A stretch of 64,000 nt of DNA, taken from contig JAFEMH010002494.1 in the NCBI GenBank assembly GCA_022495995.1, forward strand, positions 1-64,000. Direction: 5' to 3'. The notes under the pieces were generated by a model. It was not told the DNA's origin and did no database searches. It saw nothing but the letters and a program-made list of their open reading frames with translations. The position numbers were made by a program, and so were the translations under genes. The DNA comes from Adenophora triphylla var. japonica. Taxonomy: Eukaryota > Streptophyta > Magnoliopsida > Asterales > Campanulaceae. Shown here one piece after another: positions 23,601 through 34,701 of this stretch; position 1 is the stretch's first letter; each line of letters opens with the position of its first letter.

Positions 23601-26600
23601 ATCCTTTCTCAATTGTGTTTCACTTGTAATTGCTCAGTGATTCCTCTTTCCGGTGTCAAATTGGTATCAGAGCTCTGGTCGAAATGCCTACGCGGCGTCA
23701 ACCTGCTCATGAGAGAAACCTACGAGATGTCGAAGTGGATGACCTTCGGAGACAACTCCAACAACGCTTGGAGCAATATGAGCTTCTTAATCGTCATGGT
23801 TCAGATGTTGGTTCCGTGAATGAAGAGGAGAACGTTAACCCCTTCTACCGCGCTCATCGTACTGGAGCGTTGAGCGAAAAGGCCCTCCTCGTCATCGAAA
23901 GCAAAGACAACACCATTTCCACCGAGATGACATTAAAGTGGAAATTCCAGAATTTGAAAGCAAGAATGATCCCGATGATTTCATTGATTGGTTGAACACA
24001 ATTGAGAGAGTTTTTAATACAAGGATATAGTGGAAGATCGTAAGGTCAAGCTCGTTGCCATTAAGTTAAAGAAGCATTCATCTATTTGGTGGGAACACCT
24101 CAGGAATCATCGAGCTCGTCTTGGGAAAAGTCGGATCGTGACGTGGTAAAAGATGAATAAAGAACTTAAGCGAAAGTATTTGCCAGAATACTTCCGCCAA
24201 GATTCTTTCCTTCGTTTTCACAAGTTCAAACAAGGAGCGATTTCCGTTGAAGAATACACAGCGGAGAATTTAAGCATCTTATGATGGGTTACGATGTCGA
24301 GGAGCCGGAAGAGCAGACAATTGCTCGTTTTTTGGGTGGCTTACGATCTGAAATTTGTGAGATTGTTGAATTAAAACCTTTTTGGACTTAAAATGACGTT
24401 TACAAGTTGGCACTCAAGGTGGAGCGACAACAAAAGGCAAAAGGGAGTAATTGTAGTTCTACAAGGTATGGTAGTTTGTCTAACCGGGGGAGTGCAACCC
24501 CATCCAAGTCGACTTCGTTCGAGAAGGGTTCTACTTCCAAACCTGCCCCTAAACATGATGGTACAATTAAGCCTAATACATCTTCCAATTCTAATCGGAG
24601 CCAATGTTTTAAATGTCAAGGGTTCGGTCACATTTCTTCTGATTATCCAAATCGAAAGTTTGTTTCTTTATTCGAGGAAGATGATCGAGAAGAGAAGCAA
24701 GATTATGTAGGCAGCGAGAGGGAAGATTTAGAAGAAGACGGTGAAGACATATATGAAGATCATGGGGAATCTCTTGTTATTCATCGAACCCTTAATGAAA
24801 CACAAGTAGAGGATGATACATGGTTGTGAAACAATATTTTTCATACAAGATGCACTTTGAATGGCAAAGTGTGCAACATTATTATTAATGGTGGAAGCTG
24901 CGAGAACGTGGTAGCAACAACAATAGTGGAAAAGTTGAATCTCAAGAAGGAACCTCATCCACGACCGTACAAGTTTTCATGGCTTTGTAAAGGAAATGAA
25001 GTAAAAGTTAATAAAAGATGTCTTGTTCGATTTTCCATTGGTGATTAGTATAAAGATGAAGTTTGATGTGATGTTGTGTCTATGGATGCGTGTCATTTAC
25101 TTCTTGTGAGGCCTTGGTAATATGATTGAAAAACCAAGCAGGATGGTTTTAAGAACACTATGCTTTTGAGAAAGATGGGGTTAAAGTTATTTTGGGTCCT
25201 TCCAATATGGAAAATTCTCCCAAACCTTCGAAAGTAGAGGGAAATAATTTTTTATCTAAATCTGAAATTGATAAGGCCATGGATGATGGTATGGATGTCT
25301 GTGCTCTTGTGGTTCTGGAAGGCAATGAAGAAGTATATGATGTCCATCCATAAATTAAGACTTTTCTTGAAAAAACTCCAAGATGTGTTCCCCGAAGAAA
25401 TTCCACCCGGCTTTCGTCTCACGAGGGACATACAACACTGCATTGACTTAGTACCGGGTTTCATAATTCCAAACAAGGCAGCCTATAAAATGAACCCGAA
25501 GGAGTATGAGGAGCTTAAAGACAAGCTGATGAACTCTTGGGTAAAGGAATTTTGTGAGAGAGTATGAGCCATTGCGTTGTTCCAGCACTTCTTGTACCTA
25601 AGAGTGATGAAACGTTGCGAATGTGTATTAATAGTAGAGCTGTCAACAAGATCACAATCAAGTACCGGTTTCATATACCTCGTCTTGATGATCTTTTGGA
25701 TCAACTTCTTCATGGGCAGTCATCTTTTCCAAAATTGATCTTCGAAACGGATATCACCAAATTCGAATGAGACCTGGAGATGAATGGAAAACAACATTCA
25801 AGACAAGGGATGGACTCTACGAGTGGATGGTTATGCCGTTTGGTCTTTCTAATGCTCATAGCACATTTATGTGTCTCATGAACCATATTTTAAACCTTTT
25901 ATTGGCAGCTTTGTTGTGGTTTATTTTGACGATATACTTGTGTATAGCAGAGATCCAAATCAACACTTGAAGCATCTTCGCCAAGTCTTTGAAGTTTTAA
26001 GGGAGCAAAAGTTGTACGCTAACTTGAAGAAGTGTAGTTTTTTCACTACTAGCCTTATATTTTTAGGCTATGTTGTTTCTGCAGAAGGTATCAAGATGGA
26101 TCTAAGCAAGGTGGATGCAATTACAAGCTGGCTCATTCACAAGTTTATCCATGATGTTCGTAATTTTCATGGCTTGGCATCTTTTTACCGGCATTTCATC
26201 AAAAATTTCAGCACCATCATCACACCAATCACCGAATGCTTGAACGGAGGAAAGTTCTTATGGTTAAGCGAGGGCACAAAAAGCTTTGAAATTTTGAAGG
26301 AAAAAGTGATCGAGGCTCCAATTCTTGCATTGTTGAATTTCGACATGGTTTTTAAGGTGGAGTGTGATTCTTCAAATGTGGGTATCGGTGTCGTTCTTAG
26401 CCAAGAGTGTAAGCCTATTGTTTTCTTTAGTGAAAAGATGAATAACTCTCGCATGAACTAACTTATGACAAGGAGTTTTACGCGATTATTCGAAGCTTAG
26501 ATCACTGGCAACATTATATTTTGGGTAGAGAATTTATTCTCTTTTCTGATCATGAATCCTTGAAGTACATAAATACCCAACACAAGCTCACAACAATAGG

Positions 26601-29600
26601 CATGCTAAATGGGTAAAGTTCCTTCAAGCTTTCTCTTTTCACATCAAGCACAAATCAGGAGCTCGTAATAAAGTTGTTGATGCTCTTATTGGTAGACACT
26701 CTTTGTTGTCGGCGATGGAAATTGAAGTATTGGGTTTTGAAGTTCTTAAAGGAGCTCTATGAAGAAGATCCTTATTTTGGAAAAGTTTGGCAACGGTGTT
26801 CGGAAGGATCAAATAAGCATTTTCTTATCCAAGAGGGATTTCTTTTCAAAGACAACTGGTTGTGTATTCCAGAATGTTCTCATAGGGAGGCAATTATCAT
26901 TGAAGCTCATGGTGGAGGATTAGCCGACCATTTTGGAAGAGATAAGACACTTTCTCTTGTAAAAGAGAAGTATTATTGGCCTAGAATTGATCGAAATGTC
27001 ATTCGACATGTGGAGCGATGCAAGGCTTGTCATATTGCTAAGTCTCATGCTCAAAATACAAGATTGTATACTCTCTTACCAGTTTCGGTGGCACCTTAGG
27101 AGGATGTGAGCTTAGAATTTGTTGTTGGGTTGCCTCGAACTCAAACAAACAAGGATTCAATCATGGTGGTTGTCAATCGGTTCTCAAAAAATGGCGCATT
27201 TTGTTCCTTTCAACAAAACTTTGGATGCTACGCGTGTGGCTGATCTATATTTCAAGGAATAGTAAAAATCCGTGGTGTTCAGAAAATCACGACTTCGATC
27301 GTGATTTAAAGCTCATGACTCATTTTTTGGCAAACGCTTTGGAAGAAACTTGGGACAATTATGCAGTTTCGCTCGTCACACCATCCTCAAGCTGATGGAC
27401 AAACAGAGGTTGAAAACAGAAGTTTGGAAAACCTCTTACAAAGTTTAGTAGGGAGCAAGCCTCGCTAATGGGATCAAATGTTAGCACAAGCTGAATTTGC
27501 TTACAATCGGTCTTCCAGTCAAACCACGGGTGCTAGCCATTCAAAGTTGTGTATGGTCGGAACCTTCATAGCCCGCTAGACTTAGCTCCTATTCCTTCGC
27601 CTCATCATTTTAGTGGAGATGCAGAGGAGCATGCGAAGTACATAAAGAAGTTGCATGCATGAGCAGATTCGAGATAGAATAATAAAGCATAATGAGAAGT
27701 ATAAGGCAAGTGCTGACAAGCATAGGCAGTTTGCAAATTAAAAAAAAAAAAAAGAGAATTAGTGTGGATCTATCTTCGAAAAGAGCGCTTTCATAGGGGA
27801 CGTCATGGGAAACTCAAACCGAGGGCGAATGGTCCATTTAAGGTGTTGCAATGCATAGGTGAAAATGTTTACAAGATTGAGCTTCCAGCTAGCTATGGTG
27901 TTTCCACAACGTTTAATGTGGCGGATCTCTCTCCCTATCATATCATGGCGAAAATAATGATTCTGACTCGAGTGCAAGTCTCCGCCAACCGGGGGAGAAT
28001 GACACCGGAGCATTTCATGGTGACAAACTAATCGAATGACAGAACCAAAGATTCAGTCAACTTTGAAGAATAAATTGTTCTGATCTAGAAGGTTCCAAAA
28101 GGCGAAAAAATAGTCGTTGGAAAGATCTATTTTGTCTACTTTCGTACAAAAAATCGGTTCGTCGTTTCGATGTATAGAAAAGGAGAAAATGCAATTTTGG
28201 TACATAATGTATTTGTTGACTGCATACAGTTTATCAGCAACTTCTAGTTTTCCTAGTTCATGTATTTATTTCATTCATGCATATTTATCCTATGTAATGG
28301 AGGGATGTTCCATTTAGCCTATATAAACACATCTTGTGATGGTAAAACTCAGATTTTGATTGTGTTTTTAGCCTTGAGCAATAAAATAAAAGAAGAGTTT
28401 CTTTTTTGTTTTACTCAATACCCTTTAGTGGATTCCACAGGTAACGAGTGTTATCCTTCTCAATTGTGTTTCACTTGTAATTTTCTCCGTGTTTTCGCTT
28501 TTCGGTGTCAATAAACTACAAGTAATCAAGTGCATAGAGAATATAGAGAGGGAGGGGGAGAGTAATATAGAGGCATCTATACAGCATAATTTTTTCATAT
28601 GTTTAAACAAGTTCACATTTTCACAAATAATCTAGGAAGTTTCCATTTACATTACAAATGAACATAGATATGTAAATAAAGAACAACCATGATTAACAAT
28701 TGAACATCCAAAATCTCAGTCAAGCCTAGATGAAGCCTAATAAAAAAACAACTAAGAATATATAGTACAAGAAAGCTTACATGCCATCACCGAATTCTTC
28801 ATTAATGATCTCTTTAATACTCTCACCAAAATGCATGATTCCTTCATTTAACCTACAAATACAATGTGGGCAAATAAAAATGTAAATATGTAGAGACTAA
28901 ACCACAACTTGTTAATACTATAAAATAAGCTCCTTCAAGTATTCTACTACTCCGTGTAACTTAAAACAAATACTCCCTCCGTTCCATTACAAAATGTATA
29001 AAATAGGTTTTGCAGAAAGATTAAGAAAAGTGTATGGTGGAGCGAGTGTTGTGAGTATGAAAAATGAGGTAGGAAAAAGAAAGTGGGGTAGAGAATAGTA
29101 AGTGGATAGATGATGTGAGTATGATAAGTGGCCCCATAAATAAACATATTAAAAAAAATCTTTTTTGGGTTTGTACCTTTTGTAATGAGACACCAAAATA
29201 GGGGTTTTGTTCCTTTTGTAATGGAATGGAAGGAGTACACATTATGCAACTGAAAACCTTGACTGAAGTATAAAAATAAAGAGTAGCAAATCACTATGCA
29301 TACATTTTATGTTTGCTTTTCAAGCAACTAACTTTTTTGCGAAAAGGGCTTCAAACAGCCCCCTAATTTCATTAAAATATAAAAAATAATGTGTGATTGG
29401 GGACTAGACCAAAACCATGACACGGAACAAGACAGAAAGTAACCGAAGAATTAGTTAGATATAAATTATTAAAATACTTAAGGTTGAGACGACGAGCCTC
29501 AAGGGGCGTAAGGTAGGAGCGGATGAAGCTTGAGCTTGCCGAATTTTTTTCTGGATCAAATTAATTTTTACTTCTGTATCCAATTCAGTTGCAGTCGGGA

Positions 29601-32600
29601 CATGCGTAGAGGCAACCTCAACAAGCCCTTGCATTTCTAAGTCAATAGACAAAGATCCTTGAATTTGGCACTATATGGAGAATTGGCCTCAAGATGGACT
29701 AGAGAAGATTGGGGGGATTGGGGGCGTGTGGGCCCAACAATGGAATCCTCAACCACATGAGTTTGAAGGCCCACATGTTACTTAGCACAAAAGGCCACCT
29801 CATTTACATCTACTATGCCCACATCAGGGTTTTCTACACTAGCCGCCTCACAAGACACATGCGAAGTAGGGGATCATTTCACTGCCTTGTCTAGCTCCAA
29901 CTCATCGGTCACATCTTCAATATGGACAAAGTCCTTGGCAATTGGGTTCCACCTCATTTACATCTACTATGCCCACATCAGGGTTTTCTACGCTAGCCGC
30001 CTCACAAGACACATGCGAAGTAGGGGATCATTTCACTGCCTTGTCTAGCTCCAACTCATCGGTCACATCTTCAATATGGACAAACTCCTTGGCAATTGGG
30101 TTGTCTATATTAGGGCCTTGAGTTCCCTTACACCCCACCTGACTTACCAAAGTTGTATCCCCCTCTATTATCAAAGATTGTCCAATGACACGAGAGGAGC
30201 CCAAGTTGACTTTCTCACCACCAATCATATATCGGCTCACGTTCTTGGCAATTTTTTGCTGCTCTGTCACGTGGTCTGACCCTAGATCAACGTTGGTCAA
30301 TTGTGGATTATTCCCAAGTTCAACAGGGTTGACCCGAGAACTAGATGGGTCGCTCCGGGGTAAATTTAAATGTTATCCTTCCTAACGTAGTGCTGCCCTA
30401 GAAGCACCTTCACGCCTCCTTTTAAATGAGGTCCACCATTCTCGCCATTTTTATCACCACCAGGTATAGGAGCTGCGCAACTCCACCCTAACCACCTCCT
30501 TTGATTTTTCCGAAGCAGTAGGTCTGACTATCGTCTTCTTTCAAAATCGTCTGCCTCTTCTCTTGTTTTCTACCCAAGTAGGGTTTAGCAACCTTTCGAC
30601 AATCACTTTGATTGTGTCCTAAAAGCCCACAACCTTCACAAAACTTAATGTTCCCTTCCCACTCAATAGGTTGGTAGTAACCTATCTCCTTAGATTCACC
30701 AATCCAAATCTTTGATGGGAGTGATTTTGAGACGTCAACTTCCACGCAAAAACGAGCAAAGATAGGATGTGTGAACGCAAGAGTCATGTCATCATCACAA
30801 AGAAAATGACCCAAGGCATTACCAATTCGTTGAAGAGCTACTGGTGCAAAGAGATGAAGCGGCCGTTTGTGGAGCCGTACCCAAACAACCACTATAGGGG
30901 AGTCAAACTTGAAGGTTAACTCCGGAGACCACCGAAATGACCTATACATGCAATTGCTGATCATGTGGGATTCCTTCGACAGAGCAAGGTTCAAATCTTC
31001 ACCCGAAGTGAGATACACCATAATATGACGTGGGTCTATAAGCCCTACAATAAAATTACCTTTCAAACGCCATTCTTTAGAGATGTGTTCCTGGATTACA
31101 TGGAGATTGGGGCGAACGGTAGAAAATTTCAGCACCACGGTGAATTCAAGTTGCTTATCTAACACATGGAACTCCCTAGGAGTAAACAAGGCTCCCGGTG
31201 CATCATCCATCGAAACTGCAGCCCTAGGAGGTAAGGAAACACCACCAAGAGTTTGTGTTTTAGAGGGATTTTGACATTGAAACTACCCCTTAGCTAGTAC
31301 TGCCGAAGCATACAATAATGGTGGTTTAGACGGAGGAGGTTGAATGGTGGTGGAAGGTGAAGAGGATGGTGGGGATGAGGTGGAGGTTGTGACGGAGGAG
31401 GGTTGAGAGGTGGTGGGGGGAGAGCCCCCTATAGCTTTATCCAGTCGTATAACCATCATTAGACATCCAAAGTACTTAAAAATTCATGAAGAATTGAAGA
31501 TTAATGCAAATGCTCCTTAAAATAAAAAGCTCTTCATTAATAGTAATACATGATACATGTACTTTATTAAATGATTAAATAATTTAGTCAATTGCATAAT
31601 CAAATAACTATTCATAGTATATAGTAGTTTAATGAATACTCAAGCAACTATCTTTAAAGACCTCTTAAAAAGAACAAATCTTTTTATGCAGTAGCATAAA
31701 TTTCAAGTAATCAAGAATATGAATATATGATGAGCCCCTCCACATATTTTCTAACCCTTCATTGCAATAACATCCTGAATCATCATTAAGTCATAATATT
31801 TTCGCCATATCTTTTAAAAATATAATGATAATAACAATAATTCTAATCACCATTTTAGTCTGTCTCAATGAATAAGAGTGTCATTTCTTAATTGATCTAT
31901 AATTTCACTGTTTCTCCTAAAAAAATCATTCGTTTGAAAACATGATGAAAGAAAATGTATATATTAGTGCAAGTGGTCAAAGTCCATTATAAGAAGCTTT
32001 GACTTTCAATGAAGTACTTATTTATAGACCACATCTATGAGAACAATGAAGAAACATCACACGGATGGATATTCATGCTTTCAATTCAAAGAGTCAAACA
32101 GTGATTATTCAAACATTTTATGGGTTAATAACCCCAGAATGACCCTAAGCGGTAAGTGGTTGTTAGTGTAAATTTGTGTGTTACCATAAGTTTTATCATT
32201 GAACCTCCTGTGTTACCCAATGTGCTACCTGACGAGGAATTTTTAAATAGTTGCACGTTTCTTTTCATAAATAATTTTATCCTAATGTGTATATATTATC
32301 TGGTATATATGTATTTGTAAGTCCAAATTTCAGGCTAAACTAAGGTGGATTGAAGAGCTAGAAAAGTGGAATTGGTTGAAGAAAAAGTTACGCATAAATG
32401 GCAATTTATACATAACTTTGGCAAGGTCAAAAACGTGTGAAAAATCAACAAACACGTGGTGGACTTGGTCATAGAAAGTTGTTGTATCAAGAAGAGTAAA
32501 ATGCCGGAAATGCAAGAGAGTATAAGAGGTTGGAGCATAGACTTTGCCTCCAAGTTTGTGGTTGCTACAAACATGGGAGTGGACTCTTTCTTGGCTCAAA

Positions 32601-33663
32601 TTGAGTGTAGCTCGACAACTCTCCCCACTCACCCAAGACAACGTGGGTTGTCATCTTTGAATAGTCTTCAAGTATTGAAGACTATAAATATGCAAGGGTG
32701 TGGACATTTAAAGATAAGTCGAACATTTGCACACATTCAAGCACAAGAGACAAAGTACTTATTGGTTCTAATAGATTCTTACTCTCCATACACTATTTTC
32801 CACATTCAAATACTTCGGATTAAAATGTGTTTTAGCAAGGATAGGATTTCGTACTTTGTTTTCATTTCGTTCCATTGAGTGTAATTGCTATAGCTTTGGG
32901 GAACTTTCGACTTTGTAATCAAGTCATACATTGAATATAAAGCCTTGCCTTTTGAGGCTCACTCAAGTTATATACTTATATAACTTGATAAAAACATCTC
33001 TTGTGTCTTTTTATTCCACTGCAAACTCTATTTACAAACTGTTTTTGTGTGTTGTTCGTCAGTGTTATAAAGCACTTTGGATAACACTTGTTTTCGGTAG
33101 GGCCATTGACAATTTCAGTGGTAACCATCAAACAGAATACTCCGATTTCTCAGGGGAAGTTGCCAATTTTTGAACAACTAACTCTGCATATAGATATAAG
33201 CATCACTAAATCAATTTGTGATTTAAACAAATCGCAAAGGCAGTCGAATTGCTACATGAAGACATAAATATACTCTATAATCCAAAGATTATCAAAAATG
33301 ATTATAAAAATTCCCAATCATTTAGCAACCAAAATAATCGATTATGCAGAAAAACAAAATTTACCCAGATTGAAATTAGTAAAGAAAGGATTACCGATAA
33401 ATAGTAGGATCTTGGATTAAATTGGGGTCATAAGATCTCAAAGGGGGTTCCATCATCTCTTCTATAAGCTCATCGGGCAGGCCGGGAAGAGCAGCCTTAA
33501 GCTTAGGGGCAGTATCTGGCTTGAGCTGAGCTTGGCGTCTCAAGAGTTGGGCAACATAGACGTTGGTGAGACCGGTCTCGGCCGCAATTTGGCCGTAAGT
33601 CTTGCCGGACTTGCGTTTCCATGACTGCAATGACTTCACTAAGCTCAATTTCGAGTTCTCCAT
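20582..33663 (-). CDS. CYN: Cyanate hydratase (cyanase), four exons
   Basis: EC 4.2.1.104: converts cyanate and bicarbonate to carbamate and CO2; carbamate then decomposes to ammonia. Exons are 33663-33395, 28852-28781, 21244-21136 and 20626-20582; together they give 164 residues and a TAA stop, the usual length for plant cyanases. Donors are GTAATC, GTAAGC and GTTAGT; acceptors end TAG, CAG and CAG. Residues 1-75 form the helix-turn-helix-like N-terminal domain ([17 protein letters not shown]). The C-terminal domain carries the family catalytic Arg90 and Glu93 (TIYRLNE) and Ser116 (GIMSAIDF). The start MENSKLSL was preferred over an ATG eight codons upstream because plant cyanases begin near this point. 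All exons are open and in frame, so the gene looks functional although its introns are mostly transposons. Confidence 0.93.
20732..20982. mobile_element. Stowaway MITE in CYN intron 3
   Basis: Starts CTCCCTCCGTCCCAAAATG with flanking TA and ends CATTTTGAGACAGCGGTAG with TA. A second copy of the left end (CTCCCTCCGTCCCAAAATG) at 20919 points to a nested or partly duplicated element. It fills about half of the intron. Confidence 0.75.
21136..21244 (-). CDS. CYN: CYN exon 3
   Basis: 109 nt, acceptor TTTCAG^A and donor CAG^GTTAGT. It encodes [20 protein letters not shown] followed by [16 protein letters not shown], including catalytic Ser116. The first base completes an Ile codon with exon 2, giving the conserved GDGIMSAI. 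Confidence 0.93.
21434..21700. mobile_element. Stowaway-like MITE in CYN intron 2
   Basis: Left end CTCCCTCCGTCCCAAAACA followed by ACTTGCACCATTTTG; right end ATTTGGTGCAAGGTGTTTTA with GAACAAAGGG, its imperfect inverse. The flanking TA is not conserved, so the boundaries are approximate. Confidence 0.65.
22000..23100. repeat. Diverged tandem duplication of about 550 bp in CYN intron 2
   Basis: Segments 22000-22540 and 22560-23100 align in order: AGGCCTCCGAATCACATTAA with AGGCCTCTGAATCACATCAA, TTACAAGGCTAGCAATG with TTACAAGGCTAGTAATG, and ACTGAGTGTCCC with TCTGAGTGTCCC. Within the first copy a 36-bp unit (AATTACAAGGCTAGCAATGA) is itself repeated at about 22048-22118. The second copy ends in a Stowaway-like MITE. 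Confidence 0.65.
22873..23091. mobile_element. Stowaway-like MITE in CYN intron 2
   Basis: Left end CTCTCTTCATTCCTTTCTGA with GTGTCCC; right end GAACACTCATTTTGGGATGG with AGCAATA. The inner words GAGTGTCC and GAACACTC are inverted partners. It is diverged from the consensus, and the ends are approximate. Confidence 0.55.
23148..23658 (+). repeat. 5' LTR of the Gypsy element
   Basis: 511 bp, TGACACAGGAGC...CCGGTGTCA with TGACAC/GTGTCA inverted termini. A TATA box lies in GCGTATATAAACCC at about 23468-23481. Confidence 0.9.
23662..23673 (+). other. Primer-binding site (initiator tRNA-Met)
   Basis: TGGTATCAGAGC, three bases after the 5' LTR; an exact match to the plant initiator tRNA-Met 3' end complement. 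Confidence 0.9.
23684..24829 (+). pseudogene. Gypsy gag pseudogene
   Basis: It starts [20 protein letters not shown], shortly after the primer site. The retrotransposon gag core follows ([20 protein letters not shown], after a frameshift near 23900). The nucleocapsid zinc knuckle near 24605-24650 reads [14 protein letters not shown], with the last cysteine changed to tyrosine. A stop and a frameshift lie around 24390. An acidic tail ([11 protein letters not shown]) precedes the protease. Confidence 0.8.
24857..27950 (+). pseudogene. Gypsy pol pseudogene (PR-RT-RH-IN)
   Basis: Protease at 24857-25048: the active-site Asp is replaced ([11 protein letters not shown], normally D before GGS). Reverse transcriptase at 25380-26110 keeps YFDDILVYS near 25920. 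RNase H begins near 26341 ([18 protein letters not shown]). The integrase zinc domain ([13 protein letters not shown]) is near 27005-27050, followed by an in-frame TAG at about 27098. The core shows VVGLPRT and VVVNRFSK, where Asp would be expected before RFSK. The C-terminal module runs to about 27940. Several lesions are G-to-A changes. Frames shift repeatedly, so no protein can be made. Confidence 0.85.
28000..28510 (+). repeat. 3' LTR of the Gypsy element
   Basis: 511 bp, preceded by the polypurine tract GGGGGAGAA (27991-27999). It begins TGACACCGGAGC and ends TCGGTGTCA. It aligns with the 5' LTR throughout. Confidence 0.9.
28781..28852 (-). CDS. CYN: CYN exon 2
   Basis: 72 nt, acceptor TTTGTAG^G and donor AT^GTAAGC. 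It encodes (R)[23 protein letters not shown] and completes catalytic Arg90 with its first base; Glu93 lies here. It is separated from exon 1 by 4.5 kb of mostly transposon sequence. Confidence 0.9.
28973..29235. mobile_element. Stowaway MITE in CYN intron 1
   Basis: Starts CTCCCTCCGTTCCATTACAA, ends TTGTAATGGAATGGAAGGAG, with TA on both sides (28971-28972, 29236-29237). The termini are near-perfect inverse partners over some 20 bases, so this is a relatively young copy. It starts 120 bp upstream (in CYN sense) of exon 2. Confidence 0.88.
29795..30102. repeat. Two-copy tandem duplication, 154-bp unit
   Basis: Units 29795-29948 and 29949-30102 differ at only about two positions by eye (CTACACTAG/CTACGCTAG and AAAGTCC/AAACTCC). 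Because 154 is not a multiple of three, the duplication shifts the frame of the ORF tail. It is much younger than the surrounding retroposon appears. Confidence 0.9.
30488..31459 (-). pseudogene. LINE ORF1-like protein, DUF4283 and CCHC zinc knuckle
   Basis: The frame runs from an ATG pair at 31459 through a Ser/Thr/Pro-rich leader, with a single in-frame TAG at 31283-31285. A 240-residue open part starts at the internal ATG 31210. It shows a DUF4283-type nucleic-acid-binding region ([48 protein letters not shown]) and a zinc knuckle of the zf-CCHC_4 type ([15 protein letters not shown]). In plants this combination is typical of L1 ORF1 and derived proteins. The weaker frame 30300-30028 may be part of its C-terminal extension. 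Confidence 0.8.
31651..32096. other. Original CYN intron 1 sequence
   Basis: AT-rich, with no coding frame or transposon terminus recognised. It lies between the LINE-like insertion and the solo LTR and is probably part of the ancestral intron. Confidence 0.5.
32102..33130 (+). mobile_element. Solo LTR in CYN intron 1, 1029 bp
   Basis: It begins TGATTATTC and ends GTAACCATCA (inverted TGAT/ATCA) and is flanked by a 5-bp TSD AACAG (32097-32101, 33131-33135). A TATA box, GACTATAAATATGCAAG, lies at about 32680 on the plus strand, with an A-rich GAATATAAAGCC signal near 32934. This gives plus orientation, antisense to CYN. No internal region remains. Its superfamily cannot be told from the LTR alone. 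Confidence 0.8.
33395..33663 (-). CDS. CYN: CYN exon 1
   Basis: 269 nt encoding residues 1-89 and two bases of Arg90. It contains [17 protein letters not shown] and [18 protein letters not shown], hallmarks of cyanase. The donor is CG^GTAATCC. A further in-frame ATG at 33687 would add eight residues (MNLNTSII). Confidence 0.93.
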
Positions 33664-33788
33664 TATTATTGAGGTGTTCAAATTCACATTTGTATTCGTA
33701 GTAAGAGATAATGCTTTATTTTCGTCAGGGCCTCCTTGGGGTTTAGCCTTTGAGCAGACGTGGTCAAGTAGTCCTACCTAACCACGTC
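33664..33788 (-). promoter_or_regulatory. Short 5' flank of CYN before a hAT insertion
   Basis: Only about 125 bp separates the CYN start codon from the end of a hAT-type element. No convincing TATA box is visible. Either transcription starts in this short stretch or the promoter lies in or beyond the transposon. Confidence 0.4.
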
Positions 33789-34027
33789 TATCACGGGTCA
33801 AAGCCTGCGGGTTTTGGCAAAGTTCGATACGAGCCCATTTAATTGTGGGCTTCAATTTCAAGAGCTAAATATAGCGGGTTTTATGCGCGTTCAAATTAAT
33901 GGGTTTTAAACGGGCATTGAACAGGCTCGAACTTGACGAACTTACAAATTAGATGTTATATTTTGAAAATTAGATATATACTGAGAATTATGATTTTCGG
34001 CTTGAAGCAGACAATAACTATTTAAAG

Positions 34028-34610
34028 TAGACATGTCCAAACGGTTTCGGTTCCGATTTTCGGTTTCGGAATCGCCGGTTCCCGATTCCTAAATAGCCGG
34101 AACCGTATTCGAACCATATTAATCCGGTTCCCGGTTCCCGGTTCTATCCGCCGGTTCCGGTTTCAACGGTTCCACCGGTTCCATCACCATCTAACTTTTT
34201 TTTTTAAATCCAAACCTCATAAGACAGTAAAGACGCTAACTAATCTGTTTTTTTTTTCACTTGGGGAGTATGTTTTTGGAAAGAATGAGAAGTGGACAAA
34301 ATTTGGTTAGTATATTATTAAAGATAGAATAACATTTATCTAAATTCTAGTCTAATTTAAATAAAATGACACTACACTACAAGTACAAATACTAAATAAA
34401 TGCTAAATATTATATTTAACTTACCTTGATCAATCACCGGTTCCCGGTTTCGCCGGTTCCTCGGTTCCCAATATGGTGGATTCGTATTTGAACCGTTTCA
34501 ATTCGGTTCCCGGTTACGTTCGGTTCCCGGTTCCGACGGTTCTCGATTCTCGCCGGTTCCGGTTCTACCCGCCGGTTCCGTCGATTTCCGATTCTATTTG
34601 GACATGTCTA
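34028..34610. mobile_element. hAT MITE with CCGGTTCC subterminal arrays, 583 bp
   Basis: Terminal inverted repeats TAGACATGTCCAAA and TTTGGACATGTCTA, with a perfect 8-bp TSD ATTTAAAG (34020-34027, 34611-34618). Both subterminal regions (34040-34195, 34430-34595) are packed with GGTTCC/CCGGTT words, the kind of clustered motif that hAT transposases bind. The centre is AT-rich and has no coding capacity. Confidence 0.88.
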
Positions 34611-34701
34611 ATTTAAAGGTGTTGACTAATAGGAGACTATACATAGTGTCATATGCAGGAGGAACCTAAATTATTATCTTATTGCGAGTCTTCCTGGTAC
34701 T

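Larger units (their letters stand above)
23148..28510 (+). mobile_element. Complete Ty3/Gypsy retrotransposon in CYN intron 2, defective
   Basis: 5363 bp bounded by two 511-bp LTRs and a perfect 5-bp TSD, ATAAA (23143-23147, 28511-28515). The order is LTR, tRNA-Met primer site, gag, protease, RT, RNase H, integrase, purine tract, LTR. It is transcribed opposite to CYN. The LTRs differ at very roughly 7-8% of positions by eye, so it is an old insertion, and the coding region has many lesions. The integrase tail ([29 protein letters not shown]) is of the type seen in chromovirus-like Gypsy elements; the exact lineage is not assigned. Confidence 0.92.
29331..31639 (-). mobile_element. LINE-like retroposon carrying a DUF4283/zinc-knuckle ORF, no ORF2
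   Basis: A 2.3-kb insertion in CYN intron 1, flanked by an 11-bp direct repeat TCAAGCAACTA (29320-29330, 31640-31650). On the minus strand it ends in a short A run (GCAAAAAAGT) next to the repeat, as expected for target-primed reverse transcription. A first ORF of the plant L1 type is present, but no endonuclease or reverse transcriptase follows. It is either an internally deleted LINE or a non-autonomous relative. It is in the same orientation as CYN. Confidence 0.65.
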
